This document shows positions 32,588-41,939 of a stretch of 64,000 bases of DNA, one piece after another. Below the pieces are notes generated by a model. The model saw nothing but the letters and a program-made list of their open reading frames with translations, searched no databases and was not told the DNA's origin. The position numbers and the translations under genes are program-made. This DNA comes from Eggerthella sp. CAG:298 (lineage in GTDB: Bacteria; Actinomycetota; Coriobacteriia; Coriobacteriales; Eggerthellaceae), in the NCBI GenBank assembly GCA_000435675.1, contig FR895143.1, positions 67,056 through 131,055 on the forward strand, given 5' to 3'. The first letter of the stretch is position 1, and each line of letters begins with the position of its first letter.

Positions 32588-33496
32588 ATGAGCTTGAAAG
32601 GTGCTCTCGTCGCACGAGAGCACCCCGTGCTCGATAGGCTAGCTTCGGGACTGAATGTTGCCAAAGGAGGCGTAGAAGAGCTTCTCTGGCCCACACGGTG
32701 CGTACTTTGCGATGTTCCTGGCACGCTTCTGTGCGAAGACTGCCGTCTCGAGATTCCCTATATCGATGCGCTCCATGCTTGTCCGTATTGCGGTCAGGCC
32801 TACGGGAAGCTTGTCTGTATCGATTGCAACTCCTTTATGGTCGCGCATCGTCAGCTTGCGCCTGATCAGCGCTCAAGCATGCACGGAGACCAGGGATTAT
32901 CGCGCGAAGGAGGCGTTTCGCCAAGGGGTAGTGAATCTGCTACCGAAGCTCAGGGAGTGTGTATGACAGATGGGCCACAGCGGGCTCTCGACAAGGTTGT
33001 TTCGGTGTTCTCCTTCGTCGATCCGTGCCGCAAGCTCATCACGGTCTACAAGGACAAAAAGGAGCTGCGGTTAGCAGAGGTGCTCGCAGAGATGCTTGCG
33101 AACTATATCGATCCTTCGTGGGTCGTGCCTGGAGAAACCGCACTTGTGGCAATCCCTGCGCGCAAGCAGGCTCTTCGCGAGCGCGGGTTTGACCATATGA
33201 AAGAAGTGGGTGTGCGCCTGTCGAAACGCTGTGGCTTGCCATTTCTTGATGTGCTGCATACGGTCGATCGAAGCGATCAGCGTGGGCTTTCTGCTTCGAG
33301 CCGCCAGCAGAACATGAAGGGTTCGTTCGCATTCAATCCGCAAGGCTTGCTGCGCGCGGCAGGAGTGATTCCCGAGCGGGTGATCCTCGTGGACGATGTG
33401 CTCACCACAGGCGCAACGCTCATGGCAGCTGCGAGCGTGCTCAAGGAAGCAGGCATCGAGCAGGTATTCGGCCTTACCGTGGCACGGCTGCCTTGA
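32588..33496 (+). CDS. comF: ComF family protein (phosphoribosyltransferase-like)
   Basis: 302 aa from the ATG at 32588 (GAGG 6 nt upstream); an ATG at 32561 is an alternative. The N-terminal part has a four-cysteine-pair zinc-ribbon-like segment (CVLC, CEDC, CPYC, CIDC). The C-terminal phosphoribosyltransferase fold has the PRPP-binding motif VILVDDVLTTGAT (about 268-280). A poorly conserved ~50-residue insert separates the parts. ComF proteins act in DNA uptake during competence, probably in single-strand handling. No other com genes are visible here, so its role in this organism is uncertain. Confidence 0.9.
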   Translation: MSLKGALVAREHPVLDRLASGLNVAKGGVEELLWPTRCVLCDVPGTLLCEDCRLEIPYIDALHACPYCGQAYGKLVCIDCNSFMVAHRQLAPDQRSSMHGDQGLSREGGVSPRGSESATEAQGVCMTDGPQRALDKVVSVFSFVDPCRKLITVYKDKKELRLAEVLAEMLANYIDPSWVVPGETALVAIPARKQALRERGFDHMKEVGVRLSKRCGLPFLDVLHTVDRSDQRGLSASSRQQNMKGSFAFNPQGLLRAAGVIPERVILVDDVLTTGATLMAAASVLKEAGIEQVFGLTVARLP

Positions 33497-33607
33497 GGTG
33501 GGGCGAGCGCGAAGGCAGTCTGGATCCTGACAGAAAGCGAAGAAGCCAGCTTCAAGCTGGCTTCGATCAAGTCTAGGGGTTGTGCAGGGGCGAGAGCCCG
33601 TGCGCGC

Positions 33608-34924
33608 CTAGATGCGCTCCGCGTTATCGCGCGCCTTGTTGAACTCTTCCACGTCCACCGAAATGCTGTGCTGGATGGGCTTCCATGCTGCTTTCTTGAA
33701 CAGTGCCACCAGCGCGATGGGGATGTAGGTGAGCATGAAGAATGGGAACGTGAAGAGGTATTTGATCTTCTTTGCTGTGGTGGAGCGGATGTTGTCCCAC
33801 TCGGTGAAGGTGGTCAGCGCGCCGAACATGAACATGAACAGCGTGTAGTTGAACAAGCAGAAGAAGATCGAGGAGAGCGACGAGGTTAACATGACGCCCG
33901 TGGACATGAGCCCTGCGCTGCCCAGGATGAGGATGATCGTGTTGAAGATGATGGTGATCACGGAAAGCAACATGCCGGGAGCGATGGTCATGAGCATGTC
34001 GTAGCAGGCGAAGCGGTGCCCCTTGGGGTTGGTGAACACGCCCTTCACCAGGCTGAGTCCGTACTTACCGAACACCTGGTAGAAGCCTTTTGCCCAGCGG
34101 AAACGCTGGTTCCACGAATCGCGGAACGTGATGGGCTGTTCGTCGTAGAGCATGGCGGTGGGGCAGTAAGCGATGCGCTCACCATGCAAGATGCTGTAGG
34201 TGGAGAACTCGATGTCTTCGGTGAGCAGGTGGAACTTCCAGCCGCCCATCTTCTCGATGATCTTGGCGCTCACGAAAAAGCCCGTGCCCGAAACCGCGCA
34301 GCTGGTGTTCAGCGTAAGGCGCGCTTGGCTCAGGTACTTCGCTTCACGCAAGAACCACACGCCATAGCCAGCCGAGATCCAGTTCGAACCGAAATTCTTC
34401 GAGTTGCGGTAGCTCGTGGAAGCAATGGCACCACCATCGAAGACCTTGTTCATCTCGCGGAAGTAGTTCACGTCGAGCACGTTGTCGGCGTCGAAGACGA
34501 AGTAAGCCTCGTATTCGTTCTCGGAATAGTGCTCACGGATGCAGGTCACGCCATAGTCGAGTGCGTAACCCTTGCCGATCTGCTCGGTGTTGAAGCGGGG
34601 GAATACGATCGCGCCAGCTTCTTGTGCGATGGCGGCGGTGTTGTCGGTGCAGTTGTCTGCGATTACGAAGATGTCGATAAGTTCTTGCGGGTAATTCTGC
34701 ACGCGGATGCTGTGGATAAGGTCGCCGATAACAGCGTTTTCGTTACGAGCTGCGATGAGCACGGCATAGCGGTGGTTTTTCTTCGCGGTTTGCTTCGGTG
34801 CTTTGCGCGTGAGTACGACAAGAACGTAAAAGAGCTGATAGGCATAGCAAAACGTAAAGGTGATGAAAACACAGATATTGAATATATCCACGAACGAGAG
34901 CGTGGATAGTATATCGTCGAACAA
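33608..34924 (-). CDS. Membrane glycosyltransferase family 2 (processive-type)
   Basis: 438 aa. An N-terminal membrane helix (about 12-38) is followed by a cytoplasmic GT-A domain with AARNENAVI, VFDADN (nucleotide-sugar/metal Asp), LTEDIEF (catalytic TED) and QRFRWAKG, the Q-x-x-R-W motif of processive GT2 enzymes such as cellulose and hyaluronan synthases. Four or so C-terminal helices follow (about 305-420). Start is a TTG with AAGGAG 5 nt upstream. It likely polymerises or adds sugars for a surface polysaccharide or glycolipid. No other polysaccharide genes adjoin it, so the product is unknown. Confidence 0.88.
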   Translation of the reverse strand: MFDDILSTLSFVDIFNICVFITFTFCYAYQLFYVLVVLTRKAPKQTAKKNHRYAVLIAARNENAVIGDLIHSIRVQNYPQELIDIFVIADNCTDNTAAIAQEAGAIVFPRFNTEQIGKGYALDYGVTCIREHYSENEYEAYFVFDADNVLDVNYFREMNKVFDGGAIASTSYRNSKNFGSNWISAGYGVWFLREAKYLSQARLTLNTSCAVSGTGFFVSAKIIEKMGGWKFHLLTEDIEFSTYSILHGERIAYCPTAMLYDEQPITFRDSWNQRFRWAKGFYQVFGKYGLSLVKGVFTNPKGHRFACYDMLMTIAPGMLLSVITIIFNTIILILGSAGLMSTGVMLTSSLSSIFFCLFNYTLFMFMFGALTTFTEWDNIRSTTAKKIKYLFTFPFFMLTYIPIALVALFKKAAWKPIQHSISVDVEEFNKARDNAERI

Positions 34925-35130
34925 CCTGGCTCCTTACCCCGGCCAATACGTAGCTCGCGCGGTGGTGCAAATTGAAAAGGAAGATTTGCGTTCTACATGC
35001 GTGAGCAGGGGTGCTGCATTGAAAGTTTTGCGTGCTATATGTGAGAGATATGTGAACAGCACCGTGGTTGAACTAATTATAGGCTTTTGCAACCCCTTGT
35101 GCCGATCCTTACGCTTTCGTCATATAAATT

Positions 35131-35159
35131 TAAGGTGAGGGGTGCATTACTGATATACT
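35131..35159 (+). promoter_or_regulatory. Promoter of the candidate structured RNA
   Basis: TATACT at 35154-35159 is a good -10 box. The -35 is poor (TTTAAG region near 35130). Transcription would start in the G-run at 35162-35166, exactly where the 5' strand of the terminal stem begins. Confidence 0.45.
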
Positions 35160-35163
35160 AAGG

Positions 35164-35495
35164 GGGTTTCTTTTAGGTCTGTAGTTGCGGACATGCAGCG
35201 CTTTCGAGTGCAGCATTCCAAGTCCATGGCAGATGCGGTCGAAAGGATCCACGTAAGTTCGGTGATCGCTCGCGCGTTATTCCTGCTAGCCTTGCGCTTT
35301 TGTAGGTTTGGCGAAGAGCTCATCACTGAATGAGCACGGCGCATTCTAGGTGTAAGTCGTACCGTCGGTGAAGCGGCATAGGGCTGCTCTGGCGAGCGGA
35401 TGGCGTCGCTGCAATACTCGTGCGCGCACGGTCTACAGCGGCTAAGTCCCCGTATGCAGGTGTGGGGTCGAAAACTAGGTCAGCTAAAAGAACCC
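35164..35495 (+). ncRNA. Candidate structured RNA (~332 nt) with closing stem
   Basis: No protein frame fits this region. The ends pair: GGGTTTCTTTTAG (35164-35176) with CTAAAAGAACCC (35484-35495), 12 bp with one bulged T. Internal helices include GGAC/GTCC (from 35189) around a UUCG-capped hairpin (35196-35213), GAT-CAC/GTG-ATC (35246-35267), GCTCAT-cactga-ATGAGC (35318-35335), and CGCTG/CAGCG around CGTGCGCGCACG (35407-35440). A -10 box lies just upstream. It could be a stand-alone RNA or a long leader of the lipoprotein gene at 35634. I looked for hallmarks of tmRNA, RNase P RNA, SRP RNA, T-box and common riboswitches and found none. Confidence 0.5.
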
Positions 35496-35633
35496 TGAGA
35501 GCGTTTGTGCAAGGAAAAGCACCCTTTTTCAGGGGAACAGAGGCTTTTGCTCGTTTGTATTACACGGTGAACACAAACGAGCATTCAAAGCAGATCTTGA
35601 ACAAGACCAAGAGGTTAACAAGAGAGGCTATAC

Positions 35634-36608
35634 ATGAAGAAAGCATCAAGCGTAAAAACCATCGTAGAGAGTCAAGCTGCAAGTGCGTCTGCTGCAGCAT
35701 CTTCCCCGACGAGCAAGTCTTCTGCGCTTCGCGCATTGGCTGCGGCATTGGCCGCGCTTGTCTTAGCGTTGTGCGTAGGATTTATGAGTGGGTGTTCAAG
35801 CAATTCTTACACGCCTGAGCCTTCTGAGCAGAAGATCGACAACTCGTTGTTGCATACGCCGGGCACGCTGCGTGTTGGTGTGGATGCTTCGAATGCGCCT
35901 TATGCAGCACAATCGCAAGGATCTATTGTGGGTATCGATGTCGATACAGCAGCAGCGCTTGCTGATGAACTGGGTTTGAAGCTTGAGCTCGTTGATGTGG
36001 GAACGAATGCTGAAGGCGCTTTCACCTCCGATAATGTTGATATTGTTATGGGTGTTGGCTCCGATGCGAAGAACTGTTGGGTCTCCGAGCCCTATCTCTC
36101 TTCTTCGGTCGTTTTGTTCGCCGCTGAAGAAGGCACGCGTGTTCCGTTGCCCACTGATGTGTTCGTGGTTGCTGCGCAGGCTTCTTCTATGAGTGCGGTC
36201 GAGGTTACGAATCGTCTCGGCCAGGATCACCTCGATGCCACTTCCGATATTCAAACGGCTTTCGACAAGCTCAAAAGCGGCTCGGCGAAGTATGTGGCCA
36301 CCGATAGCACCATTGGTTCCTATGTAGCACACTCGAACAACCAGGCTATCTATCCTATTGCACTGCTTGCTGAAGAAACGAAGTACTGCATTGGCGCACC
36401 CATCACTGCTTCCGGTCTTCAAGATGCGGTGAGTGAAGCTTTGAAAAAGCTCTCTGATGGTGGAGTGTTGAAACTCATCGATCAGAAGTGGTTGGGAGAG
36501 CAGATGAATCTTTCAAGCCTTACCGTCATCGAGCCCATTCCTGAGCCCGAGCCCGAACCTGCCGAAGGCGAAGATACTGCTACAACAAACGAAGACTCTA
36601 ACGACTAA
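35634..36608 (+). CDS. Family 3 extracellular solute-binding lipoprotein (amino-acid type)
   Basis: 324 aa. The N-terminus is longer than usual (about 40 residues before the hydrophobic segment), then a lipobox FMSGC places the lipidated cysteine near residue 54. The mature part has the SBP family 3 pattern GTLRVGVDASNAPYAA, GIDVDTAAALADELG and VDIVMGV, typical of amino-acid ABC transporters, and ends in a Pro/Glu-rich tail. AAGAGAGG precedes the ATG. No permease or ATPase gene is near and a terminator follows, so it is an orphan binding protein that may share a transporter encoded elsewhere. The long upstream structured region could regulate it. Confidence 0.88.
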   Translation: MKKASSVKTIVESQAASASAAASSPTSKSSALRALAAALAALVLALCVGFMSGCSSNSYTPEPSEQKIDNSLLHTPGTLRVGVDASNAPYAAQSQGSIVGIDVDTAAALADELGLKLELVDVGTNAEGAFTSDNVDIVMGVGSDAKNCWVSEPYLSSSVVLFAAEEGTRVPLPTDVFVVAAQASSMSAVEVTNRLGQDHLDATSDIQTAFDKLKSGSAKYVATDSTIGSYVAHSNNQAIYPIALLAEETKYCIGAPITASGLQDAVSEALKKLSDGGVLKLIDQKWLGEQMNLSSLTVIEPIPEPEPEPAEGEDTATTNEDSND

Positions 36609-36646
36609 GTTTTCTTTCTATGCGCCTGACATAGCCATGCCTACTA

Positions 36647-36676
36647 AACAGGGAGCCATCACGCTCCCTGTTTTTG
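36647..36676 (+). terminator. Rho-independent terminator after the solute-binding protein gene
   Basis: AACAGGGAGC-catcac-GCTCCCTGTT is a near-perfect stem running into TTTTTG. Confidence 0.9.
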
Positions 36677-36801
36677 CGTGTGCGTATTGGCGCAGTTTAG
36701 AAAAGTTGTGAATTTGTTTGCTCGACATAGGCATTCCATATTCCTCTAGTAACGTTTGCAAAGTAACTATTCCCGAGACAAAAAGGGGGTTTCTGCAGAC
36801 T

Positions 36802-38046
36802 ATGTCAGACACACCTCAACCATCCCAATCTCAACCTCAGCCGCCGCAAGGCGCTCCGGTCAATGCCGCTCCCGCGCCGGCACCTGCTCCTGCGCAGCCT
36901 GCAGCCCCAAAGCCTAAGAAGAATCGCAAAGGTGTGAAAACGTTCTTCATCGCATTCGCTGGTGCAGCTGTTGCATGCGTGCTTGCCTTGGGTATTTTCG
37001 TTGCAGTCAATCCTTCGAATAGTGGCTATACCATCAAAGAGACCAACTCTGGCATCACGATAGATGTTGATACCGACGATATGTCGCTTGCTGAAGCGGT
37101 AGCAGCTAAAACGCTGCCTTCTGTGGTGAACATCAATGTGTATGCCAATACAAGTCAGCAAAGCATGTCGCCGTTCGGTATGTTGGGCGGCCAGTCTGCT
37201 ACGCAGGAGCTACAGCAGACTTCGCTCGGTTCAGGTGTCGTGCTCACAGCAGATGGCTACATCCTTACGAATAACCACGTGGTCGATGGCGCCGACGCAC
37301 TCGAGGTTGTTGCTGAAGGCGAAACCTACAAGGCTAAGCTGGTCGGCACCGACCCTTCGAGCGACCTAGCTGTTATCAAGGTGGATGGCGCAACCTTGAA
37401 GCCTATCGAGATCGGTAACTCTTCTGATCTTAAGGTGGGCGAGTGGGTCATGGCTGCTGGCAGCCCGTTCGGCATGGAACAGTCGGTGTCTACGGGTATC
37501 GTTTCCGCGGTGAACCGTTCTTACGCTGATTCCGAGTCTGGCGCAATCTATACCAACATGATTCAGACCGATGCAGCCATCAATTCGGGCAATTCCGGTG
37601 GCGCACTCGTGGATGCTGAAGGCAAGCTCATCGGTATCAACACCCTCATCATGTCCACCAGCGGCACGAGCTCTGGTGTGGGTTTTGCGATCCCAGTCGA
37701 TTATGCGTTCGGCATCGCTGAGCAGCTCATTCAGGGCAAAACACCCTCTCACGCGCAGTTGGGTGTTTCATTGATCACCGTGAACAACGAGCTTGCACAG
37801 CGCTTTGGCATTCAAGCTACCGAAGGTGCTTACATTAACTCGCTTACTGCCGGGGGTGCCGCCGCCAAAGCGGGCCTGCAGGAAGGCGATGTGATTCTGA
37901 AGGTGGATGGCGAATCGATCACAAGCTCTTCCGATCTGGTGCTTGCGATTCGCTCACATAGCCCTAACGATGAGGTGGATGTAACCTACTTGCGCGATGG
38001 CAAGGAAGAAACAACGAAAGTAAAACTTGGTGCCGATACGCAATAG
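36802..38046 (+). CDS. HtrA/DegP-like serine protease with PDZ domain
   Basis: 414 aa, S1C family. A Pro/Gln-rich cytoplasmic N-terminus (about 1-45) precedes one membrane helix (TFFIAFAGAAVACVLALGIF), so it is membrane-tethered with the catalytic part outside. The triad is visible: His in TNNHVV, Asp in SDLAVI, Ser in NSGNSGGAL. A PDZ domain follows (about 320-400, GGAAAKAGLQEGDVILKVDG). I start at the ATG at 36802 (MSDTPQ); the AAAGGGGG upstream is somewhat far (12 nt). It degrades or refolds misfolded exported proteins, which suits a cell exporting very large surface proteins. Confidence 0.92.
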   Translation: MSDTPQPSQSQPQPPQGAPVNAAPAPAPAPAQPAAPKPKKNRKGVKTFFIAFAGAAVACVLALGIFVAVNPSNSGYTIKETNSGITIDVDTDDMSLAEAVAAKTLPSVVNINVYANTSQQSMSPFGMLGGQSATQELQQTSLGSGVVLTADGYILTNNHVVDGADALEVVAEGETYKAKLVGTDPSSDLAVIKVDGATLKPIEIGNSSDLKVGEWVMAAGSPFGMEQSVSTGIVSAVNRSYADSESGAIYTNMIQTDAAINSGNSGGALVDAEGKLIGINTLIMSTSGTSSGVGFAIPVDYAFGIAEQLIQGKTPSHAQLGVSLITVNNELAQRFGIQATEGAYINSLTAGGAAAKAGLQEGDVILKVDGESITSSSDLVLAIRSHSPNDEVDVTYLRDGKEETTKVKLGADTQ

Positions 38047-38147
38047 TACTCGCGCTATCGTTATCGCTTGAGCACCGTCTGGCTCAAGCGCACCTGCTCA
38101 TCAACCCACTTCGTGGTCATTCCCGTTTGTGAGGAACGGATGAGAAA

Positions 38148-38182
38148 GAAAGCGGTCTGCCTGGCAGGCCGCTTTCGCTTTG
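38148..38182 (+). terminator. Terminator-like hairpin after the protease gene
   Basis: GAAAGCGGTCTG pairs with CAGGCCGCTTTC (one G-T wobble) across a 5-nt loop; the T-run is interrupted (GCTTTGCC). A partial copy of the right arm (TAGGCCGCTTTCG) recurs near 38241. Confidence 0.65.
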
Positions 38183-38485
38183 CCTGCGCTTTAGCTGAGT
38201 TTCGGTCAATGATCTATCTGCTTTACTGTTCGTGCTTTGGTAGGCCGCTTTCGTTTGTGGCTCTTTTCGCTCCACTTCGCGAAGCCCTTGCAAGAGCGTG
38301 CCTGCAAGGCCTATCTGGTGCAGCCGATCCGTGCGCACCAAAACTCAGAAGAATACGAGTCGCGATTTTCGTGCGAATTGTGCGCATGCATCGATTTTTC
38401 CCTATGCGCTCCGTTGTGCCTGAGCTATGGGGTAATATGGATGAGATATATCCTACGGGGTATTCCTTCACAAGAAAGGATCTTC
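38183..38485. other. Spacer before pyrH, nothing recognised
   Basis: About 300 bp without a gene. It should contain the pyrH promoter: TAATAT near 38431 and TATATC near 38448 are possible -10 boxes without good -35 partners. rpsB and tsf, which usually precede pyrH, are absent. Confidence 0.4.
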
Positions 38486-39211
38486 ATGAACTCGGATTAC
38501 AAGTACAAACGCGTGCTCCTGAAGCTCTCGGGCGAGGCACTCATGGGCGAAGAGGGCTACGGCATCGATCCGAAAGTGGTCGAAGAGCTGGCTGTTCAGA
38601 TCAAAGAGATCGTGAACGACGGCGTGGAGCTCGCGGTTACGGTGGGCGGCGGCAACATCTTCCGTGGTCTGGCTGGTTCAGCGCAGGGCATGGATCGTGC
38701 GCATGCAGACTACATCGGTATGCTCGCTACCTGCATGAATGCGCTTGCGCTTCAAGATGCTTTCGAGCGTCACGACATTCCCACGCGCGTTATGAGCGCG
38801 ATCGAGATGCGCCAGGTTTCGGAGCCCTACATCCGCCGCCGCGCTACGCATCATCTGGAAAAGGGCTACGTGGTCATCTTCGCGGCAGGCACGGGCAATC
38901 CATATTTCACTACCGATACCACCGCGGCACTGCGCGCGCTCGAGATCAACGCTGAATGCCTCATGAAGGCAACGAAGGTTGACGGCATCTACGATGCCGA
39001 TCCGGTCACGCACCCGGATGCGAAGCGCTTCGAGACCATCAGCTACATCGATGTGCTCGCGAAGGGCCTGCATGTTATGGACTCCACCGCCACTTCGCTG
39101 TGTATGGACAACGATATGCCCATTCTCGTGTTCGACCTCACGGTTCCGGGCAACATCTCGCGCATCCTGAAGGGTGAAGATATCGGTACCACGGTCACTG
39201 CGGAAGGCTAG
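38486..39211 (+). CDS. pyrH: UMP kinase
   Basis: 241 aa, the normal length for bacterial hexameric UMP kinase, which makes UDP from UMP and ATP. Key features are [11 protein letters not shown] (phosphate binding, residues about 10-20), VGGGNIFRG (about 55-63), [22 protein letters not shown] (about 140-150) and the [12 protein letters not shown] loop. An open frame extends far upstream, but the ATG at 38486 has AAAGGA 6 nt before it and gives the family N-terminus. It heads a run of essential genes. Confidence 0.96.
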   Translation: MNSDYKYKRVLLKLSGEALMGEEGYGIDPKVVEELAVQIKEIVNDGVELAVTVGGGNIFRGLAGSAQGMDRAHADYIGMLATCMNALALQDAFERHDIPTRVMSAIEMRQVSEPYIRRRATHHLEKGYVVIFAAGTGNPYFTTDTTAALRALEINAECLMKATKVDGIYDADPVTHPDAKRFETISYIDVLAKGLHVMDSTATSLCMDNDMPILVFDLTVPGNISRILKGEDIGTTVTAEG

Positions 39212-39497
39212 AGCTTCCCGTTTTGTGCAAGTCACACGGAGCATGCATAGAAGTTTGGCGTGTTCTGCAGTAGCGTGAACCGCACGCAACAGCCGGTGGA
39301 TATGTATGCTTTGCTTAAGCGTCCGTTGCATCTGCCTCACGTGCGCTGCGCTAAAGCATGCAGGCACTACGATAAAGGCATCGCGCGCGGGCATTTTCGC
39401 GCTACAATAACAGAGGTTTAAAATCATAGGGCACGGTCGCTTCACGCGGGCACCTGCCAGAAACGCGGCCTTAAGCCGCACACCAAGGGGAGGAAGC

Positions 39498-40055
39498 ATG
39501 GTAAACGACATCAAAGAGACCGCAAAGAAACGCATGGACGGCGTTATCGATCAGTTGAACACCAACCTTTCGTCGGTGCGCACCGGTCGCGCTAACGCAA
39601 TGATCCTCGATCGCGTGAAGGCTGAATACTACGGCACGCTCACGCCGGTCAATCAGATGGCGGCCATCAAGACCCCCGATGCCCACACGCTCGTCATCGA
39701 GCCGTGGGATAAGAGTTCGCTCGGCGCGATCGAAGCGGCTATCATGAATGCTAATTTGGGCGTGAACCCCAATAACGATGGTCAGGTTATTCGCCTGCCG
39801 TTCCCTTCACTTACTGAAGAGCGCCGCAAGGAACTGGCCAAGCAGTGCAAGACCTACGCCGAAGAAGCACGCATCGCTATCCGTAACGCGCGTCGTGATG
39901 CGAACACCGAAGTCGAGAAGAGCGTGAAGGAAGATAACCTTCCCGAAGACGAGAAGCGCCGCGCCGAAGAGGAGATTCAGAAGCTCACGGATTCCTATGT
40001 CGCTAAGATCGACGACATCCTGAAGAAAAAAGAAGACGAGGTCATGACCGTCTAG
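39498..40055 (+). CDS. frr: Ribosome recycling factor
   Basis: 185 aa, standard length. RRF acts with EF-G to split post-termination ribosomes. It has the conserved VRTGRANA near residues 33-40, a three-helix bundle pattern, and the C-terminal EDEKRRAEEEIQKLTDSY. GGGGAGGAAG is an excellent Shine-Dalgarno. It lies 286 bp after pyrH, more than usual; the gap holds only a possible TACAAT promoter box near 39404 and no gene. Confidence 0.97.
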   Translation: MVNDIKETAKKRMDGVIDQLNTNLSSVRTGRANAMILDRVKAEYYGTLTPVNQMAAIKTPDAHTLVIEPWDKSSLGAIEAAIMNANLGVNPNNDGQVIRLPFPSLTEERRKELAKQCKTYAEEARIAIRNARRDANTEVEKSVKEDNLPEDEKRRAEEEIQKLTDSYVAKIDDILKKKEDEVMTV

Positions 40056-40093
40056 CCTTACGTAGGCAGAGTCGTTCGAGGCGAATTCGTCGT

Positions 40094-40870
40094 ATGAGGC
40101 AACCGCTGGATTACATCTTCCCCGATCCCCCTGCGGGGCTCGATCCTGCCAAGCTCGACCAGAGCCGCATACCGCGCCATGTTGCCGTTATCATGGACGG
40201 GAACGGGCGTTGGGCCAAACAGCGCGCTATGAACCGTCTGAACGGCCACAAAGCGGGCATCAATGCGGTGCGCGAGACTATCCGCTGCGCGAACGATGTG
40301 GGCGTGGATTACCTCACCATCTATTCTTTCTCCACGGAAAACTGGAAGCGTCCGCAAGACGAAGTGAACGGGCTCATGAACCTCTTCGCTAAGACCATGC
40401 TCGCCGAGCTCGATGGCCTGCATGAAGAAGGCGTGCGCGTGGCCACCATCGGCGATACGAGCGCGCTTCCTGAAAAGACAGCTCGCGCGTTTTCGGATGC
40501 ATGGGAGAAGACCAAGAACAACACGGGCATGACGCTCGTCATCGCCGTGAACTACGGCTCGCGCGCTGAGATCCTTGAAGCAGCGCAGCGCTCGATCGAT
40601 GAGGCGCTTGCGGCGGTTGCGGAGGGCAAGCAGCCCGAACCGCTCACGGAAACCGCATTCGAAAGCCGCCTCTATACTGCCGATATTCCCGATCCCGACC
40701 TGCTCATTCGCACTTCGGGCGAGATGCGCATCTCGAACTTCTTGCTCTGGCAGATCGCTTATACGGAATTCTATTTCACCGACGTGCTCTGGCCGGATTT
40801 CGACCGCTATGAATTCTTGCGTGCGCTGCTGTATTACCAGCATCGCGATCGCCGTTTCGGGGCGGTGTAG
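40094..40870 (+). CDS. uppS: Isoprenyl (undecaprenyl) diphosphate synthase
   Basis: 258 aa cis-prenyltransferase that elongates farnesyl diphosphate with isopentenyl diphosphate to make the C55 carrier for wall precursors. Signature VAVIMDGNGRWAKQR (catalytic Asp, residues about 31-45), SFSTENWKR (about 78-86) and the C-terminal RTSGEMRISNFLLWQ are all present. A weak GAGG 12 nt upstream serves the ATG. It lies 38 bp after frr and 3 bp before cdsA, so it is cotranscribed. Confidence 0.96.
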   Translation: MRQPLDYIFPDPPAGLDPAKLDQSRIPRHVAVIMDGNGRWAKQRAMNRLNGHKAGINAVRETIRCANDVGVDYLTIYSFSTENWKRPQDEVNGLMNLFAKTMLAELDGLHEEGVRVATIGDTSALPEKTARAFSDAWEKTKNNTGMTLVIAVNYGSRAEILEAAQRSIDEALAAVAEGKQPEPLTETAFESRLYTADIPDPDLLIRTSGEMRISNFLLWQIAYTEFYFTDVLWPDFDRYEFLRALLYYQHRDRRFGAV

Positions 40871-40873
40871 CAC

Positions 40874-41881
40874 ATGCCCACCGAGCGTATCCGCCGTACC
40901 TTCACTCATGCCGACGAACAGGGCAACATCGTCGAATCGCGCGAAGAGATCATTATCAAGCGCGAAGAGCACGAAAAGCCCACCCGCGGAAGCCAGTTCA
41001 AGCAAAAGGCGCTCGATAAGACCCCCACGAAGCTGAAGAACCCTTCTAACCTGCAGGTTCGTGTTCGCACGGGCGCGGTCTACATCACGCTCACGGTGCT
41101 CTGCATCATCGCCTCCGATGCAACCACCGCCATCTATCTGGCAGCGCTTTCCGCAATCTGCGCAGGCGAGTTCTACTACATGCTCCGCTCCGATGCGAAG
41201 CTTCCCAACGAAGTGCTCGGCATTGTGGCATCTGCTTCATTTCCGCTGGCCATGTGGCTGTTTGGCATCAATGGCGTGGTGGTCATGGTGTCTCTCTTCA
41301 TCATCGTGCTACTTGTGTGGTACGTTTTCTGGCTCCATGCGCGCATCGTCGATGTTGCCGTGAGCCTGTTCGGTGCCTTCTATACAGGGCTACTCATGTC
41401 AGCGGCCATGCTCATCCGCATGTCGGTGCCCGATTATTGGGGAGGCGTGCTCATCCTTGGTATTTTCGCGAGCGTGTGGGGCAACGATGCCTTCGCTTAT
41501 CTTATCGGCTCGAAGTTCGGCAAGCACAAGATGACACCGCAGGTCTCGCCGAAGAAAACCTGGGAAGGCTTCTTTGCCGGCCTCGTCTTCTCTATGGCGT
41601 TCTGGTGCCTGTTCCCGCTCATTCCTGGAGTCGAGATGAACATCGTCCAGTCGCTCGTGTTCGGCGCAATCTGTGGCGTGCTCGGCGTTATCGGCGATCT
41701 GGTCGAATCGCGTATCAAGCGCAATGCGGGATTCAAGGATTCGGGCACGATCATGCCTGGTCATGGTGGGTTGCTCGACCGCTGCGATTCGCAATTTCTC
41801 GTAACGCTCGGTGCTTCGATGCTGCTCATCTTCGGCAACTGCATCCCCTTCACGTTCATCAGCACAGGCGTGCTCTTCTAG
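40874..41881 (+). CDS. cdsA: Phosphatidate cytidylyltransferase (CDP-diglyceride synthase)
   Basis: 335 aa integral membrane enzyme making CDP-diacylglycerol from phosphatidate and CTP. The N-terminal ~55 residues are charged and cytoplasmic and longer than in many homologues. About seven to eight membrane helices follow. The family signature near the C-terminus is KDSGTIMPGHGGLLDRCDS with the catalytic metal-binding aspartates. Its ATG lies 3 bp after the uppS stop, indicating translational coupling. Confidence 0.95.
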   Translation: MPTERIRRTFTHADEQGNIVESREEIIIKREEHEKPTRGSQFKQKALDKTPTKLKNPSNLQVRVRTGAVYITLTVLCIIASDATTAIYLAALSAICAGEFYYMLRSDAKLPNEVLGIVASASFPLAMWLFGINGVVVMVSLFIIVLLVWYVFWLHARIVDVAVSLFGAFYTGLLMSAAMLIRMSVPDYWGGVLILGIFASVWGNDAFAYLIGSKFGKHKMTPQVSPKKTWEGFFAGLVFSMAFWCLFPLIPGVEMNIVQSLVFGAICGVLGVIGDLVESRIKRNAGFKDSGTIMPGHGGLLDRCDSQFLVTLGASMLLIFGNCIPFTFISTGVLF

Positions 41882-41939
41882 GTTTTGCGCGCGCTTTTGC
41901 TCTTCGTCTTCAATACGGTTCCTGTTTTTGGAGGTTCTC

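Noticed and set aside
35164..35495. tmRNA, RNase P RNA or SRP RNA
   Set aside because: No tRNA-like ends or tag frame, no GAGGAAAGTCC-type P4 motif, and no GGTCAGGTCCGGAAGGAAGC-type SRP loop.
38237..38485. 83-residue N-terminal extension of UMP kinase
   Set aside because: The family starts at the ATG at 38486, which has a proper Shine-Dalgarno; the extension covers intergenic sequence.
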